Assembly: GCA_963719005.1 (NCBI GenBank)
Contig: CAVRAR010000018.1
Span: 372,001-436,000 of the forward strand
Origin: G963675935 sp963719005
GTDB lineage: Bacteria > Planctomycetota > Planctomycetia > Pirellulales > Thermoguttaceae
Reading direction: 5' to 3'
Length of the DNA: 64,000 bases
Positions 17,237 to 26,663 of this stretch are shown here, in pieces. The translations under genes were made by a program, and so were the position numbers. Position 1 is the stretch's first letter, and the number at the start of each line of letters is the position of its first letter. The notes beneath the pieces are model-generated. The model had not been told where the DNA came from. It saw only the letters and a program-made list of their open reading frames with translations, and ran no database searches.

Positions 17237-18292
17237 ATGCAAGACAAGTACATTCAATCCATTCGCTACAAGCTCCAAAAGCGGGTGCGGAGGTTGAACT
17301 CATCACACTATACGATGTTTCCACTCGAACTGCGGCAGTTTTTCGTCTTCTTTGATGCCCACCCACTTTTGTCTGCGATTCGAGATGAGTTGGTTGGGTC
17401 GGTGCCACAGAGTGCTTTGGAATCTCTTGTCAACGAGCTTCTTGCTGACGGGGAGAATCCTGTAATGGGGAAATCGGAAGGCGAACATGCAGCATTCAGC
17501 TACCGCACGCTGCGACTGTGCGAAGAGAAGGGGGACGCCTTTCCGCTTTTCGATGTGGGACAGCGATATGGCACAGTGGATGACTTCCCTGCTGCCATCG
17601 ATTCTTTTCGCACGGCATTTCTTGAGCCGTTCTACGAGTACGTTGACGAGCATATTGACGACCAGCAGGCTACTCTGTATTTTCTGCGAAAATACAAGCA
17701 CCGCTGTGAATGGTTTCGGAGAGACCAACTCCACCAACTCGCAGCAGACGAGACGGGAAAGGCCGAATCGGCGTTGGCCTTCGACATGTATGGATATCTG
17801 CACGACCAGGGCATCGACTTCTCCATCGAGCCGAAGTCGGCATCTGGACGGCCCGACCTCGTTACCGAACAGGTAGGCGACGACAAGATAGTGGCTGATG
17901 CGAAAGTCTTCTGGCCTGAGCGAAGCAAGGGAAAACCGTACATCATCAGCGGCTTCAATCAGGTCTACACCTACCTTCGTGATTACAATGAGGCATTCGG
18001 CTACTTGGTCATCTTCAAGATGTGCGAGGACGACCTCAAGTTCATGGTGCCACCCACGACGGCGATGTTTCCATCTCTGTCTCACAACAACAAGACCATC
18101 TTTTTCGTCGTCGTGGACATCTGCCGATACGAATCCACCGCAAGCAAGCGAGGCCAGTTGAAGGTGCATGAGATTACGGCAGAAGACCTGATTCGTGCGG
18201 TGGAGCCCGTTGACGAGCAGCAGAGTATTTCCGCCGAGACTGGAACGGCCAATGTTGCAGAGAGCCAGTCCTCGGCTTCTCCGAGCCAATGA
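17237..18292 (+). CDS. PD-(D/E)XK nuclease-like protein
   Basis: 351 aa from ATG 17237, 6 nt after GGAGG. The first 190 residues are helical. At about 206-228 is the nuclease-like pattern IEPKSASGRPDLV then VADAKVF, i.e. an upstream acidic residue, PD and DxK at the right spacing for a PD-(D/E)XK fold. A helix with FNQVYTYLRDYN and a strand YLVIFKM complete the core. The last 40 residues are low complexity. It resembles C-terminal nuclease domains of restriction-like effectors; the upstream zinc ribbon may be its partner. Confidence 0.6.
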   Translation: MQDKYIQSIRYKLQKRVRRLNSSHYTMFPLELRQFFVFFDAHPLLSAIRDELVGSVPQSALESLVNELLADGENPVMGKSEGEHAAFSYRTLRLCEEKGDAFPLFDVGQRYGTVDDFPAAIDSFRTAFLEPFYEYVDEHIDDQQATLYFLRKYKHRCEWFRRDQLHQLAADETGKAESALAFDMYGYLHDQGIDFSIEPKSASGRPDLVTEQVGDDKIVADAKVFWPERSKGKPYIISGFNQVYTYLRDYNEAFGYLVIFKMCEDDLKFMVPPTTAMFPSLSHNNKTIFFVVVDICRYESTASKRGQLKVHEITAEDLIRAVEPVDEQQSISAETGTANVAESQSSASPSQ

Positions 18293-18340
18293 TTCCAAGG
18301 AAAGGCCGAGCATCCTTTACGACAGCAAGACGTGCCGACA

Positions 18341-18616
18341 ATGAAGTTCTTCCGCTACCGCCGTCCCTCCCTCAACAGTCTTCTCGGCATCACCAAAGCC
18401 AAGAAGCGGGTAAAGAAGGAACTGGGGATCACGGCGGCGATGAAACCGTTTCGGTTCTGGACGAACGCCAAGCGGCGGTTCAAGCGGAAGATCGGTTATG
18501 AATCAGAAGGTGGGCGATTGATTCGGAACGGGCTACCGAGGCCGGGAGGGTGTGTGGTGGTGCTCTTGATTAGGGTCGGTATTGCGGCGATGGCGGCTGT
18601 GGTGATGGCGAGGTAG
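18341..18616 (+). CDS. small basic membrane-tailed protein
   Basis: 91 aa from ATG 18341. The first 65 residues are strongly basic (ITKAKKRVKKELGI, FWTNAKRRFKRKIGY), followed by LIRNGLPRPGGC and a hydrophobic end (VVVLLIRVGIAAMAAVVMA). Known only as a recurrent small protein of unknown role. It lies between the nuclease and the unknown/PLD pair on the same strand. Confidence 0.5.
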   Translation: MKFFRYRRPSLNSLLGITKAKKRVKKELGITAAMKPFRFWTNAKRRFKRKIGYESEGGRLIRNGLPRPGGCVVVLLIRVGIAAMAAVVMAR

Positions 18617-18629
18617 GAGGACAAAACGC

Positions 18630-20285
18630 ATGGCGATCACAGAAATCGAACCTCACTGGCTGAAGTCGGTCCACACTCACGGACTCGACCATTTAGGTAT
18701 GCAGATTGTCTCGATCACGATCTACGGTGATCTTCTGCCTGGCCTGACCAACGTGACTGATCGAATCAGGTACTATTCGTTTTTCCCGTGGCTACTGTAC
18801 CGCTACGCCAAGGACATAGGCAGTACCAGCCTGCTGAAATGGCAGGAGCATTTGCGGCGAGCGGAATTTCTATTGGCACTGGTTGGCAAAGCCCACCACA
18901 AAGATGAGCCGGAGGGCGGCGAAGCCATTGTTGGGGCAGACCAAGCTGCGGACGCACTGAAGCTAATTCGAGAGAATCCGAGTAAGCAATGGAATCTGTC
19001 CCAATGGACTGCCGTGGCCCAGGCCGGCAAAGCGGGGTCATATTTTAAGAACAAGAACGGTGGTTACGGCCAATACTACCGAAGAACGCTCTCGGAACTC
19101 GGACTTATCACAATCGTGGACGAGGCTCTCGGAATTAAACTCCATCAAGATGCTGGTCTGACACTAGCTGAGATATGTGATGCTCAAGAAGGGAGACAGG
19201 ACTTTTGGAAGGCCGTCGTTGACAACGAAGTGTCGCTTGCACTTATCGACGATCTTGGAAAGTCGCTTTGTCCGTGTACCTTGACCGGTTTCGAGGAAGA
19301 ATACCAGTTCTTGACCACTCTAATGTTTGGACCGGATGGTGGCAAGAGCGGGACCGGCGATCGCAGGGCTCGTAGCTTCCGACTTCTCCTTGCCATGCTT
19401 GACCAGTTTGGCTGCTTGAAAGACCCTGTTGCCGAGTTTCGACTACTCGCATACTACGGTCACTCGGTGTCGGGACAAGCATTCGTACCACCACATGGGC
19501 TTGAAGAGGTGCTGCAAAAATGGCTGATCTACCAAGCCGGGGAGTACGTGCATTATTCCCTTGAACAAGCGTTTCTTGCCGTCTTGTCGGTTCTGAAAAC
19601 CTCACCACATGAAGAAGCAGGGCTACAGGGTTTTCTCCAAGAACTGGCACTGAAGTCTCTGTCCGTGTCCTCGGCCACTCTTGGACTCGGAGCGGACAAA
19701 CGCCCTTGGGCGGATCGCCTCCTGGGTGATCTCCTTGAAGAAGCAAGGACCGGTCAAGCACCGCTTGGGAAATGGTCTCAAGACCCTTGGGCCGAATCTA
19801 CACTCATCCCGAACCCGAAAGAAGGGACGCCTCTGGAGGTACTTACACGGGCATTTGCGTCTTTGCTCTCAGTGCTTGCCCGTAATCGAGTGCCGGTTGC
19901 CACTTTTGCGGGCTTCGAGAGCCTGGATACATCATTCCTTCGCCGCTATCCCGTGAATTTCGCCTCCTTCCGGGATTGGATGTTCAAGAGTACCAAGAGC
20001 AAGGCCACTGATGTCTATGTGGACATCCTTTCCAATTGGGTCATCGGGCAGCACTTGCGAGTTGCCATGCGGAAGCTGCGATACCAAACCCAGGCAACCT
20101 TCAAAATTGCAGTCGAAGAGGGGCATTACATCTGGATTGAGGACTTCGCTCCTACCTACACCGGCCCACGGCTACGACAAGCGTTTCGCTTCCTTCGTGA
20201 CATGGGACTGTGCAGCAGTGCGAAAGATGGGTGGAGAATAACGGAAGCCGGAATGCGTCAATTGGAGGGGAGCGATGGCAAGTGA
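18630..20285 (+). CDS. uncharacterised 551-aa protein coupled to a PLD-like gene
   Basis: Starts 13 bp after the small basic protein with AGGAGG upstream. The N-terminus (HTHGLDHLGMQI, LLPGLTNVTDRIRYYSFFPWLLYRYA) is well ordered and helical, and the C-terminus (LRQAFRFLRDMGLCSSAKDG, WRITEAGMRQLE) looks like a winged helix. I see no catalytic motif. Its last 11 bases overlap the ATG of the PLD-like gene, so the two are translationally coupled and likely act together. The setting beside a type I restriction operon suggests a defence role. I do not recognise the family. Confidence 0.6.
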   Translation: MAITEIEPHWLKSVHTHGLDHLGMQIVSITIYGDLLPGLTNVTDRIRYYSFFPWLLYRYAKDIGSTSLLKWQEHLRRAEFLLALVGKAHHKDEPEGGEAIVGADQAADALKLIRENPSKQWNLSQWTAVAQAGKAGSYFKNKNGGYGQYYRRTLSELGLITIVDEALGIKLHQDAGLTLAEICDAQEGRQDFWKAVVDNEVSLALIDDLGKSLCPCTLTGFEEEYQFLTTLMFGPDGGKSGTGDRRARSFRLLLAMLDQFGCLKDPVAEFRLLAYYGHSVSGQAFVPPHGLEEVLQKWLIYQAGEYVHYSLEQAFLAVLSVLKTSPHEEAGLQGFLQELALKSLSVSSATLGLGADKRPWADRLLGDLLEEARTGQAPLGKWSQDPWAESTLIPNPKEGTPLEVLTRAFASLLSVLARNRVPVATFAGFESLDTSFLRRYPVNFASFRDWMFKSTKSKATDVYVDILSNWVIGQHLRVAMRKLRYQTQATFKIAVEEGHYIWIEDFAPTYTGPRLRQAFRFLRDMGLCSSAKDGWRITEAGMRQLEGSDGK

Positions 20286-22923
20286 ACCGTTTTCCCTCCT
20301 GAAGCAACTCAAGGTCGGCTCATACGAGAATTGCGTGATTCTCACGTACAACGCAGACCTTTTCTTCTTTGAGCAGGTGGTACTGCCCACGTTGCGTTCG
20401 CACGGATGCGACAACAACCTCGTACTGATGGACTTGAGGCAGTATGAAACGTCCCTCGTTTCCGCTGCAAGTCATCTCGGCAGTCTTGGAAAGTCCTACT
20501 CAGTGTTGCCGATAAGGGCACTCGGTGCCTTTCATCCCAAACTGATTCTTCAAACTGGGCCGAATAGCGGGCGGTTGATCTTGGGCAGTGGGAATCTCAC
20601 GGTTCGTGGATTCAGCAGCAATTGGGAACTCTTCACTGAGATTCATCGGGACAAGGATGGCACAAACGATGGGTTCTTCCAGCAAGTGTGGAGCTTCATC
20701 CGATCTGTTTCAACAAATACCGTTAGAACTGTGGATCGGCAGTTCAGTCAATTCGAGGAAACAAGCCATTGGTTGACTGAAACCGCTGAGGTTCCAGATT
20801 CGTTTCGTCTTTTGATAGCCCGGTCCGGTGGACCGTCCATCATAGATCAGTTGCGGGAATTGGTCGGCAACAGCAAGGTGCAGCGACTTATCGTCATTTC
20901 GCCATTTTTTGACCATGAGCTTCGTGGACTCCGGGAACTCGCAGCCAAGTTCCTGCCTGAACAAACATGGCTGGTTGTGCAACAGGATAAGGTGTCCTTA
21001 CCTGGAACGTTGATTGCCAACATGGAACGGCTCCTTGTGACAGACTTCGAGTCGCCACACAGCGAGAAATCCGCCAGGGCCTACCTCCACGCCAAGGCAT
21101 ACATCCTTGAGACGAACGCAGGGGATCTTTGTCTTTGGGGCAGCCCAAATTGTTCTTCAGCCGCAATTCTTGACACCAGGAACGTTGAGTTGGCGATCTT
21201 CCGAACAGGAAGGCTCGGCACATTTGTCAATATACTTGGGATTTCCGATTTGTTAAAGGAGAGCCGCTGCATCGATCCATCCGTCCTTACGGTCAGAAAG
21301 GACTCGTCAGACAAGAACGACATTACCTTTCGTCTGATCGGTGCAGAACTGTGTGATGCCACTCTCCGAGTGTTTCTTGCTGACGCAGCATTCATGCCAT
21401 CGGCCACTACCGGTCGCTTGTTACTCTACATAGACCAAGAGAAGCAAGAAGAAGTCGATGTAAAGCGTGAAACGAAAGGCGTCTTTTCTGCGAAGGTGCC
21501 GCTGCATCACGACAAAGGAGTTGTTATTTGCCGACTGGTGTTGAACGATGGTACTGCCGATGTTGTTTCTGCTCCCGCCGCCGTCCATTTTGCTGCGGAA
21601 ATCGCCAGGATATCGAGCCGACACAGCAACGATTTAGACCGGATTAGCAAAGCCATCCAGTCGGGTTCTGCCGATTGGGCGAAGGGTCTGGAGCAAGTCT
21701 ACGACTTCCTGTTCAAGATCGATCACGTTGAAGCGACATGCGTCAGCCACCAAGCACAGAAGGGTGTGGCTCGTAGAGGGTCGGATGCTGAAGGTGAAGC
21801 GACTGAGAAACCGGAGGAAATCAGAGAGTTCAACGATTTCGTGGGGAGCGGGCAGACAGTCGCAAGGAAAGGAGTGTCACCGGCATCGCTCTTATTGGAA
21901 GACGTGATTCGTGCTCTGACCGCCCAGATGCTCCGGGGCATTGAAGAGGATTACGATGATGTTGAGACGGACGACCCGGACGTATGGAAATACCAGGAAG
22001 AGGCGGAGACTGATTCGGCGGAAGGCGGAGGCACAGTCACGTTAGAACTCCCAATGGACGCTGACGATGCGGTGCGAGCACATCGGGGATTACGCAACTG
22101 CTACCGGCGTTTGATGCGACATCTGGCCGAAAGATATGAAGCGATTCGAGATAAGGAGGGGGATGTTGACGCCGATGAGTTTTGGCGACTTGCAGCCGTT
22201 AATGTCTTGTTGATTAACGGCTGCCAGCGTCGGTTGAAGGAGTGGGAATCTCTTGGACCAGTGTTGACCCCAGAGGATGTTCTTTCGGACTACTTGCCAG
22301 CGATAGCAGTAATGCTTGGCCGTATCCGTGTGCTCGCTCAAAGTGGCGGTGGCCCGCTGGCGATGAAAGCCAAGTGTGAGTTGTCAGATCAACACATTCG
22401 GCGGGCGGGTGCGACGACCGCCGTGATTCTATCTGGTTTGGTTACGGTCAGGCAACGGTGGCTTCAACAACCAGTGTTCGTGAGAGGAAAGGATGATCCA
22501 AACGGCTGCCCACATTTCATCGAGATTATCGCCGCTCGGAGCCTTGCCACGTTACGTCGTCTCGGCCTACTGCCGACTTCTGATGAGTTTGCCGCTGTTT
22601 TGGAAGAAATGGCACCGGTATCAGAATGGTGTTCTGAGCTTGGCACCCACACCCTTCAGCAGTCATTCTGTGAACTGGTCCAGCGAGCAGCCTTGATCGT
22701 GAAGACCGAAGACACATTTGACGCAAAGCACCCGCCAACTGCGATCAGTACCGTAAAGGAGGGGGCATGGGTCTGTGCTCCAAGTACCGGTGTTACCGAA
22801 GTGTTGAGAGTCCGTGGGAGCAATGTGGAGCTTCTGCGGAGTGGCGGAAACAAAAAGAAGGAAGGGGATGTCAAGGTGTTGGCACAATTTGTGGTGCCCA
22901 CCGGGCTGTCCCGTTCGCTATGA
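20275..22923 (+). CDS. phospholipase D-like (HKD) protein
   Basis: 882 aa overlapping the upstream gene by 11 bp. Two HKD-type motifs are present: FHPKLIL with GSGNLTVRG (about 86-115) and YLHAKAYIL with GSPNCSSAA (about 268-300). Both have HxK and the GS/N loop; the Asp is replaced or displaced, as in many nuclease relatives. The long C-terminal half has acidic linkers (EEDYDDVETDDPD), helical segments and a terminal small barrel (AWVCAPSTGVTEVLRV). Such proteins cut nucleic acids or phospholipids. Probably the effector of the pair. Confidence 0.65.
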   Translation: MASEPFSLLKQLKVGSYENCVILTYNADLFFFEQVVLPTLRSHGCDNNLVLMDLRQYETSLVSAASHLGSLGKSYSVLPIRALGAFHPKLILQTGPNSGRLILGSGNLTVRGFSSNWELFTEIHRDKDGTNDGFFQQVWSFIRSVSTNTVRTVDRQFSQFEETSHWLTETAEVPDSFRLLIARSGGPSIIDQLRELVGNSKVQRLIVISPFFDHELRGLRELAAKFLPEQTWLVVQQDKVSLPGTLIANMERLLVTDFESPHSEKSARAYLHAKAYILETNAGDLCLWGSPNCSSAAILDTRNVELAIFRTGRLGTFVNILGISDLLKESRCIDPSVLTVRKDSSDKNDITFRLIGAELCDATLRVFLADAAFMPSATTGRLLLYIDQEKQEEVDVKRETKGVFSAKVPLHHDKGVVICRLVLNDGTADVVSAPAAVHFAAEIARISSRHSNDLDRISKAIQSGSADWAKGLEQVYDFLFKIDHVEATCVSHQAQKGVARRGSDAEGEATEKPEEIREFNDFVGSGQTVARKGVSPASLLLEDVIRALTAQMLRGIEEDYDDVETDDPDVWKYQEEAETDSAEGGGTVTLELPMDADDAVRAHRGLRNCYRRLMRHLAERYEAIRDKEGDVDADEFWRLAAVNVLLINGCQRRLKEWESLGPVLTPEDVLSDYLPAIAVMLGRIRVLAQSGGGPLAMKAKCELSDQHIRRAGATTAVILSGLVTVRQRWLQQPVFVRGKDDPNGCPHFIEIIAARSLATLRRLGLLPTSDEFAAVLEEMAPVSEWCSELGTHTLQQSFCELVQRAALIVKTEDTFDAKHPPTAISTVKEGAWVCAPSTGVTEVLRVRGSNVELLRSGGNKKKEGDVKVLAQFVVPTGLSRSL

Positions 22924-22992
22924 ATGTGACCATCGTCGTGCTGGCAAGCTGCACGAACACATGATTACGATAAGAGCGAAAGATACTGGACT

Positions 22993-23868
22993 ATGTTGAA
23001 CGAAGATTTGTGGAAATCCATTGGCGTAAGTGGCTATTGTTACAGTTCTCTGTGCGACGTTGATGATACGTGTGTTCGTTCGTACTGTTCATCGGCGACC
23101 ATGAAAGCAACGCAGATTGCCAAGGCATGGACGGTAGAGCTTGCGACTGAATGGGCAATACGCAATTATCTTGCCGTGAAAATGATCCTTGCGAGCCAGT
23201 TGCTCTTGAACGTGGCATCCTATTCTCAACGCAAGAATATTGTTTTAACCCATCCATACTTGTTGTACTACACGCTCCTAAACACTTGCCGTGCCTTTCT
23301 GTTCTCGGACGTTACAATCGACTGGCGTGATGGCGGTCTGCGTACCGCAAGCCACAACTGGATTCGGAACACGACAGTCAATTCTCTTCGGAGGCTATCG
23401 TCGGATCATGCCGATAATGCGGACACACTGATAGTGAAGGCAAAGAAGCAACGAGAGTTGTTCAGCTACAGTTTCCCAGCCAGCGGGCCGAGATTCGTTC
23501 CAGGCGGCCTGCTTCAAATCGATGATGTGCATCATGTTGCTGGCCTTCTCTGTGAATTAGCGGAACTGAACAGCGAGGTTCTGGAAGCGGCATGGAAGAC
23601 GCATTCAGGGGAGGTGTTCAAGGTTGAGTGGGGACAAATGAGCGACTTCTGCGGGTACGATGCTGGTATACAAATGATCGACGGGGATGACCATTACCGT
23701 CTTGGTTACCTCACAAAGTATTCCGGCCCAGCTTGTCTAGTGTCGATTGCTACCGCAGGAATGATAGATGACTTTCTCGGTGCGTGGTGTGCCCCAGATG
23801 ACGACGCTGAGGGAGATAGCTTCGATCCTGACTCATGTGACGCTCCCTCTCTTTTCGTATTCGAGTAG
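22993..23868 (+). CDS. hypothetical protein
   Basis: 291 aa from ATG 22993; ATG 23101 (255 aa, starting MKATQIAKAW) is also possible as neither has a strong ribosome site. Helical N-terminal half with YLLYYTLLNTCRAFLF and a HNWIRNTTVNSL segment, then an acidic C-terminus. This resembles HEPN-like or other helical defence proteins in outline only; no RxxxxH motif is seen. Unknown function, in line with the defence genes. Confidence 0.5.
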   Translation: MLNEDLWKSIGVSGYCYSSLCDVDDTCVRSYCSSATMKATQIAKAWTVELATEWAIRNYLAVKMILASQLLLNVASYSQRKNIVLTHPYLLYYTLLNTCRAFLFSDVTIDWRDGGLRTASHNWIRNTTVNSLRRLSSDHADNADTLIVKAKKQRELFSYSFPASGPRFVPGGLLQIDDVHHVAGLLCELAELNSEVLEAAWKTHSGEVFKVEWGQMSDFCGYDAGIQMIDGDDHYRLGYLTKYSGPACLVSIATAGMIDDFLGAWCAPDDDAEGDSFDPDSCDAPSLFVFE

Positions 23869-23881
23869 AAGGTGAGCGTCC

Positions 23882-24694
23882 ATGCCTGAGCTTTCTACGC
23901 AGTCAGAGTTTCGTACCGTGCAGAAGTTGCCCTTCTGCTATCTGTGTGGCAACACATTCATCGAGGGCATCGAGAAGAACAGGGATCATGTCCCACCCAA
24001 GAGCATCTTCGCCGTTTCGGATCGTGATCCCCCGCTGACACTTCCGACCCACGTCAAGTGCAATGGCGATCAGTCAGGTTATGACGAAGTCGTTGGTCAA
24101 TTGATCGCCGCTATTCATGGCAAATACCCTGAACCAGCAAGAGCGAGGCTCGACGTTAGCGTTGCGGAGAGTGCCACTACAGGAATACAGTCCGCATGGC
24201 TCAGCGGAGCCAATCTCCACAGGACTATTTGCCGCTGGCTAAGAGCATTTCACGCCGCCCTTTATCAGAACTTTCTCCCGGACAATGACGGAACCGAGGA
24301 CGGAACGAGTTTCAGCTTTGATCCGCCTTTCCCAATCGGTCGCATCGACAAGAACGATGAGATTAGGGTGGCTCCGATAAGTCCTCATCACACCTATTTT
24401 GTGGAACAGATCAAACGGAATCGAACGGCGGGACGACTTGATCGAATCACTTGCTTCAATGGCAAGTGTGTCTACGAGTGCGTTTGGGACAAGGCAGATG
24501 GTGGGCAGCCCATCTGTATTTTCGCCTTGAATGTGTACGACTGGAGTGCTTTGGCAAACACAGATGACTTCCCAAAGAGGGGCTGTGTCGGCATGTATCT
24601 TCCTGCCAAGGGCAAACCGGCAGATGGCACGACTGCCACAAGGCTCATTGTACCAATCTCTAATGCCGAGACGCTCGATCCGTTTGGACAATGA
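23882..24694 (+). CDS. HNH-type nuclease-like protein
   Basis: 270 aa, 13 bp after the previous gene. The N-terminus carries CYLCG, RDHVPPKSIF and HVKCNGDQS within about 65 residues: an HNH finger with Cys ligands, the DH pair and a downstream H..C..N. The remaining 190 residues are of unknown fold (GRIDKNDEIRV, HHTYFVEQIKRN). A DNA-cutting role fits the neighbourhood. It overlaps nothing and is followed 16 bp later by dinB. Confidence 0.65.
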   Translation: MPELSTQSEFRTVQKLPFCYLCGNTFIEGIEKNRDHVPPKSIFAVSDRDPPLTLPTHVKCNGDQSGYDEVVGQLIAAIHGKYPEPARARLDVSVAESATTGIQSAWLSGANLHRTICRWLRAFHAALYQNFLPDNDGTEDGTSFSFDPPFPIGRIDKNDEIRVAPISPHHTYFVEQIKRNRTAGRLDRITCFNGKCVYECVWDKADGGQPICIFALNVYDWSALANTDDFPKRGCVGMYLPAKGKPADGTTATRLIVPISNAETLDPFGQ

Positions 24695-24710
24695 ACGTGA
24701 GGTCGTTGCA

Positions 24711-25889
24711 ATGATCCTCCACTGCGACATGGACGCTTTCTACGCCTCGGTCGAGGAGCGGGAACGACCGGAGTTGGTCGGCAAGCCTGTCATCGTCGGT
24801 GGCTCCCCGGAGAAGCGGGGCGTGGTGTCGGCAGCCAATTACGTTGCTCGACGTTACGGCGTCCATAGTGCCATGCCTGCCGCCACAGCACATCGGCTCT
24901 GTCCCCACGGCATCTTCCTCCATCCCAGAATCAGCTTCTACGCTGATATATCGAAACAGATTCGGGAGATCTTCGAGCGATTCACGCCTCTGGTGGAACC
25001 GCTGTCGCTGGATGAGGCGTTTCTGGACGTGACCGGCAGCGAACAACTCTTTGGGTCAGCCGCCGAAATCGGTTGCAAAATCAAACAGGTTGTTCGTGAA
25101 GAAACCGGCTTGGTCGTCTCGATAGGCGTGGCCCCCAACAAGTTTCTCGCCAAGATCGCCAGCGACATCAAGAAGCCCAATGGTTTCATGGTCGTGGAGC
25201 CGGATCAAGTCGAAGAGTTCCTTGATCCGCTGCCAGTCGAGCGGCTCTGGGGTGTCGGGAAACAGGGAAGTAAAGTCTTCCAGCGACTTGGCATTCGCAC
25301 CATCGGTCAGCTTCGCCAGTGGCCGCTGGAAACCTTGACGAGCAGTTTTGGCTCGCACGGTGAGCACCTTTGGCAGTTGGCCCACGGAATCGATGATGAG
25401 CCGGTGGTGCCCGAACGGGAGGCGAAGTCGATCTCCCACGAAACGACCTTCGAGCAGGACATCGATGACTTGGACGTTCTTCGGGCTTGGCTCGTGGATT
25501 TGACTGAGCAGGTCGGATGGCGGCTTCGGCGGCACGGGTTGAAAAGTCGGGTCGTTCACCTCAAGGTCCGTTTCGCCGATTTCTCCACAATTACCCGTTC
25601 GCAGACGTTGCCCGAGCCTACCGACATTACCCACGAATTGTGGCAAGCAGCCGACGATATGCTTTATCAGCGGCTTCCGACAGACCACCTTCCCGTGCGA
25701 CTTTTGGGAATGGGCGTCAGCAACTTTGATAACGCAGGGACGGTTCAACGACTCCTATTCGATCAAGATGAGCGGAAGAAACAGTCGGATTTGGATGTGG
25801 CGACCGATCAGATTCGAGAGACATTCGGCTCCTCGGCATTGCGTAGGGCAGCGTCACTTCCGAACCGAGGAGACGGGGGGATGGAGTAG
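24711..25889 (+). CDS. dinB: Y-family DNA polymerase IV (DinB)
   Basis: 392 aa from ATG 24711; the longer frame from 24531 overlaps the HNH gene. Catalytic residues are intact: CDMDAFYASVE (Asp 6 and 8) and SLDEAFLDVT (Asp 101, Glu 102). The thumb hairpin VSIGVAPNKFLAKIASD and the VERLWGVGKQG helix-hairpin-helix are present, as is a little-finger domain. QRLLFD near the end may be the clamp-binding peptide. Performs error-prone translesion synthesis. No LexA-like box is evident upstream, because the gene is tight behind the HNH gene. Confidence 0.93.
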   Translation: MILHCDMDAFYASVEERERPELVGKPVIVGGSPEKRGVVSAANYVARRYGVHSAMPAATAHRLCPHGIFLHPRISFYADISKQIREIFERFTPLVEPLSLDEAFLDVTGSEQLFGSAAEIGCKIKQVVREETGLVVSIGVAPNKFLAKIASDIKKPNGFMVVEPDQVEEFLDPLPVERLWGVGKQGSKVFQRLGIRTIGQLRQWPLETLTSSFGSHGEHLWQLAHGIDDEPVVPEREAKSISHETTFEQDIDDLDVLRAWLVDLTEQVGWRLRRHGLKSRVVHLKVRFADFSTITRSQTLPEPTDITHELWQAADDMLYQRLPTDHLPVRLLGMGVSNFDNAGTVQRLLFDQDERKKQSDLDVATDQIRETFGSSALRRAASLPNRGDGGME

Positions 25890-26033
25890 GAGCAGGTCTA
25901 TCGAGAACATCTGATTATTGTTGCAAATTTTGCAACAGGAGGCGTGGCTGGCTCCCTGACCGTTTCGGTTGTTTGGATTTGTCAGAATTGATTCTGGGGC
26001 GTTTGATGGGACAATGACTATAGCAGGGTGAAG

Positions 26034-26648
26034 ATGTTGAACCAGACCGTCATCCAGAAAGCACGCCGCCATCTTCGGGCAGCCGATCCGGTGATGAAGG
26101 ACATCATCGCCGCCGTTGGCCCATTTACACTCGGACTTGAACGGAACCGCTTTCGGATGCTGATCTGTTCGATCATCTCGCAGCAAATCTCAGGAAGTGC
26201 CGCCGCTTCGATCTTCAAGCGGCTGCGGACGTTGGCTGGACCAAGGGGAATGAACGCTGGGAGACTCGGCAAGTTCACGGTGGAGGAATTGAGGGCGGTC
26301 GGCTTATCGCCTCAAAAGGCGTCCTATGTCACCGATCTGGTGCAAAAGGTGAATGATGGAACGGTCGATCTTCGGCAAATCGGACGATTGTCGGACGAGC
26401 GGGTGATCGATCAACTCATTCAAGTGAAGGGGATCGGTCGATGGACAGCCCAGATGTTTTTGATCTTTTCATTGGGACGGCTCGATGTGTTCCCTTATGA
26501 CGATTTGGGGGTAAGATCGGCCATTCGAGACAACTATGGCTTGAATGATCTACCTGACAAAGAGACGGCCCTCGCTATCGCCGAATCGTGGCGACCCTAC
26601 GCCACGGTGGCAAGCTGGTATTGCTGGCAGTCGTTGGACTTGGAGTAG
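26034..26648 (+). CDS. DNA-3-methyladenine glycosylase (AlkA-like, HhH-GPD)
   Basis: 204 aa from ATG 26034, 7 nt after GCAGG (GTG 26028 is in frame). It has ICSIISQQISGSAA, LSPQKASYVTDL, the helix-hairpin-helix LIQVKGIGRWTAQMFLIF (about 134-151) and DVFPYDDLGVRSAI with the catalytic Asp. Removes alkylated bases in base-excision repair. It lacks the N-terminal AlkA domain, as short bacterial members do. Its place after dinB makes a small repair cluster. Confidence 0.9.
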   Translation: MLNQTVIQKARRHLRAADPVMKDIIAAVGPFTLGLERNRFRMLICSIISQQISGSAAASIFKRLRTLAGPRGMNAGRLGKFTVEELRAVGLSPQKASYVTDLVQKVNDGTVDLRQIGRLSDERVIDQLIQVKGIGRWTAQMFLIFSLGRLDVFPYDDLGVRSAIRDNYGLNDLPDKETALAIAESWRPYATVASWYCWQSLDLE

Positions 26649-26663
26649 AAGAAGGGCTGCACG

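Noticed and set aside
18630..22923. DISARM or Druantia system
   Set aside because: A PLD protein is present, but the companion genes (DrmA/B helicases, DUF1998, DruE) are not seen.
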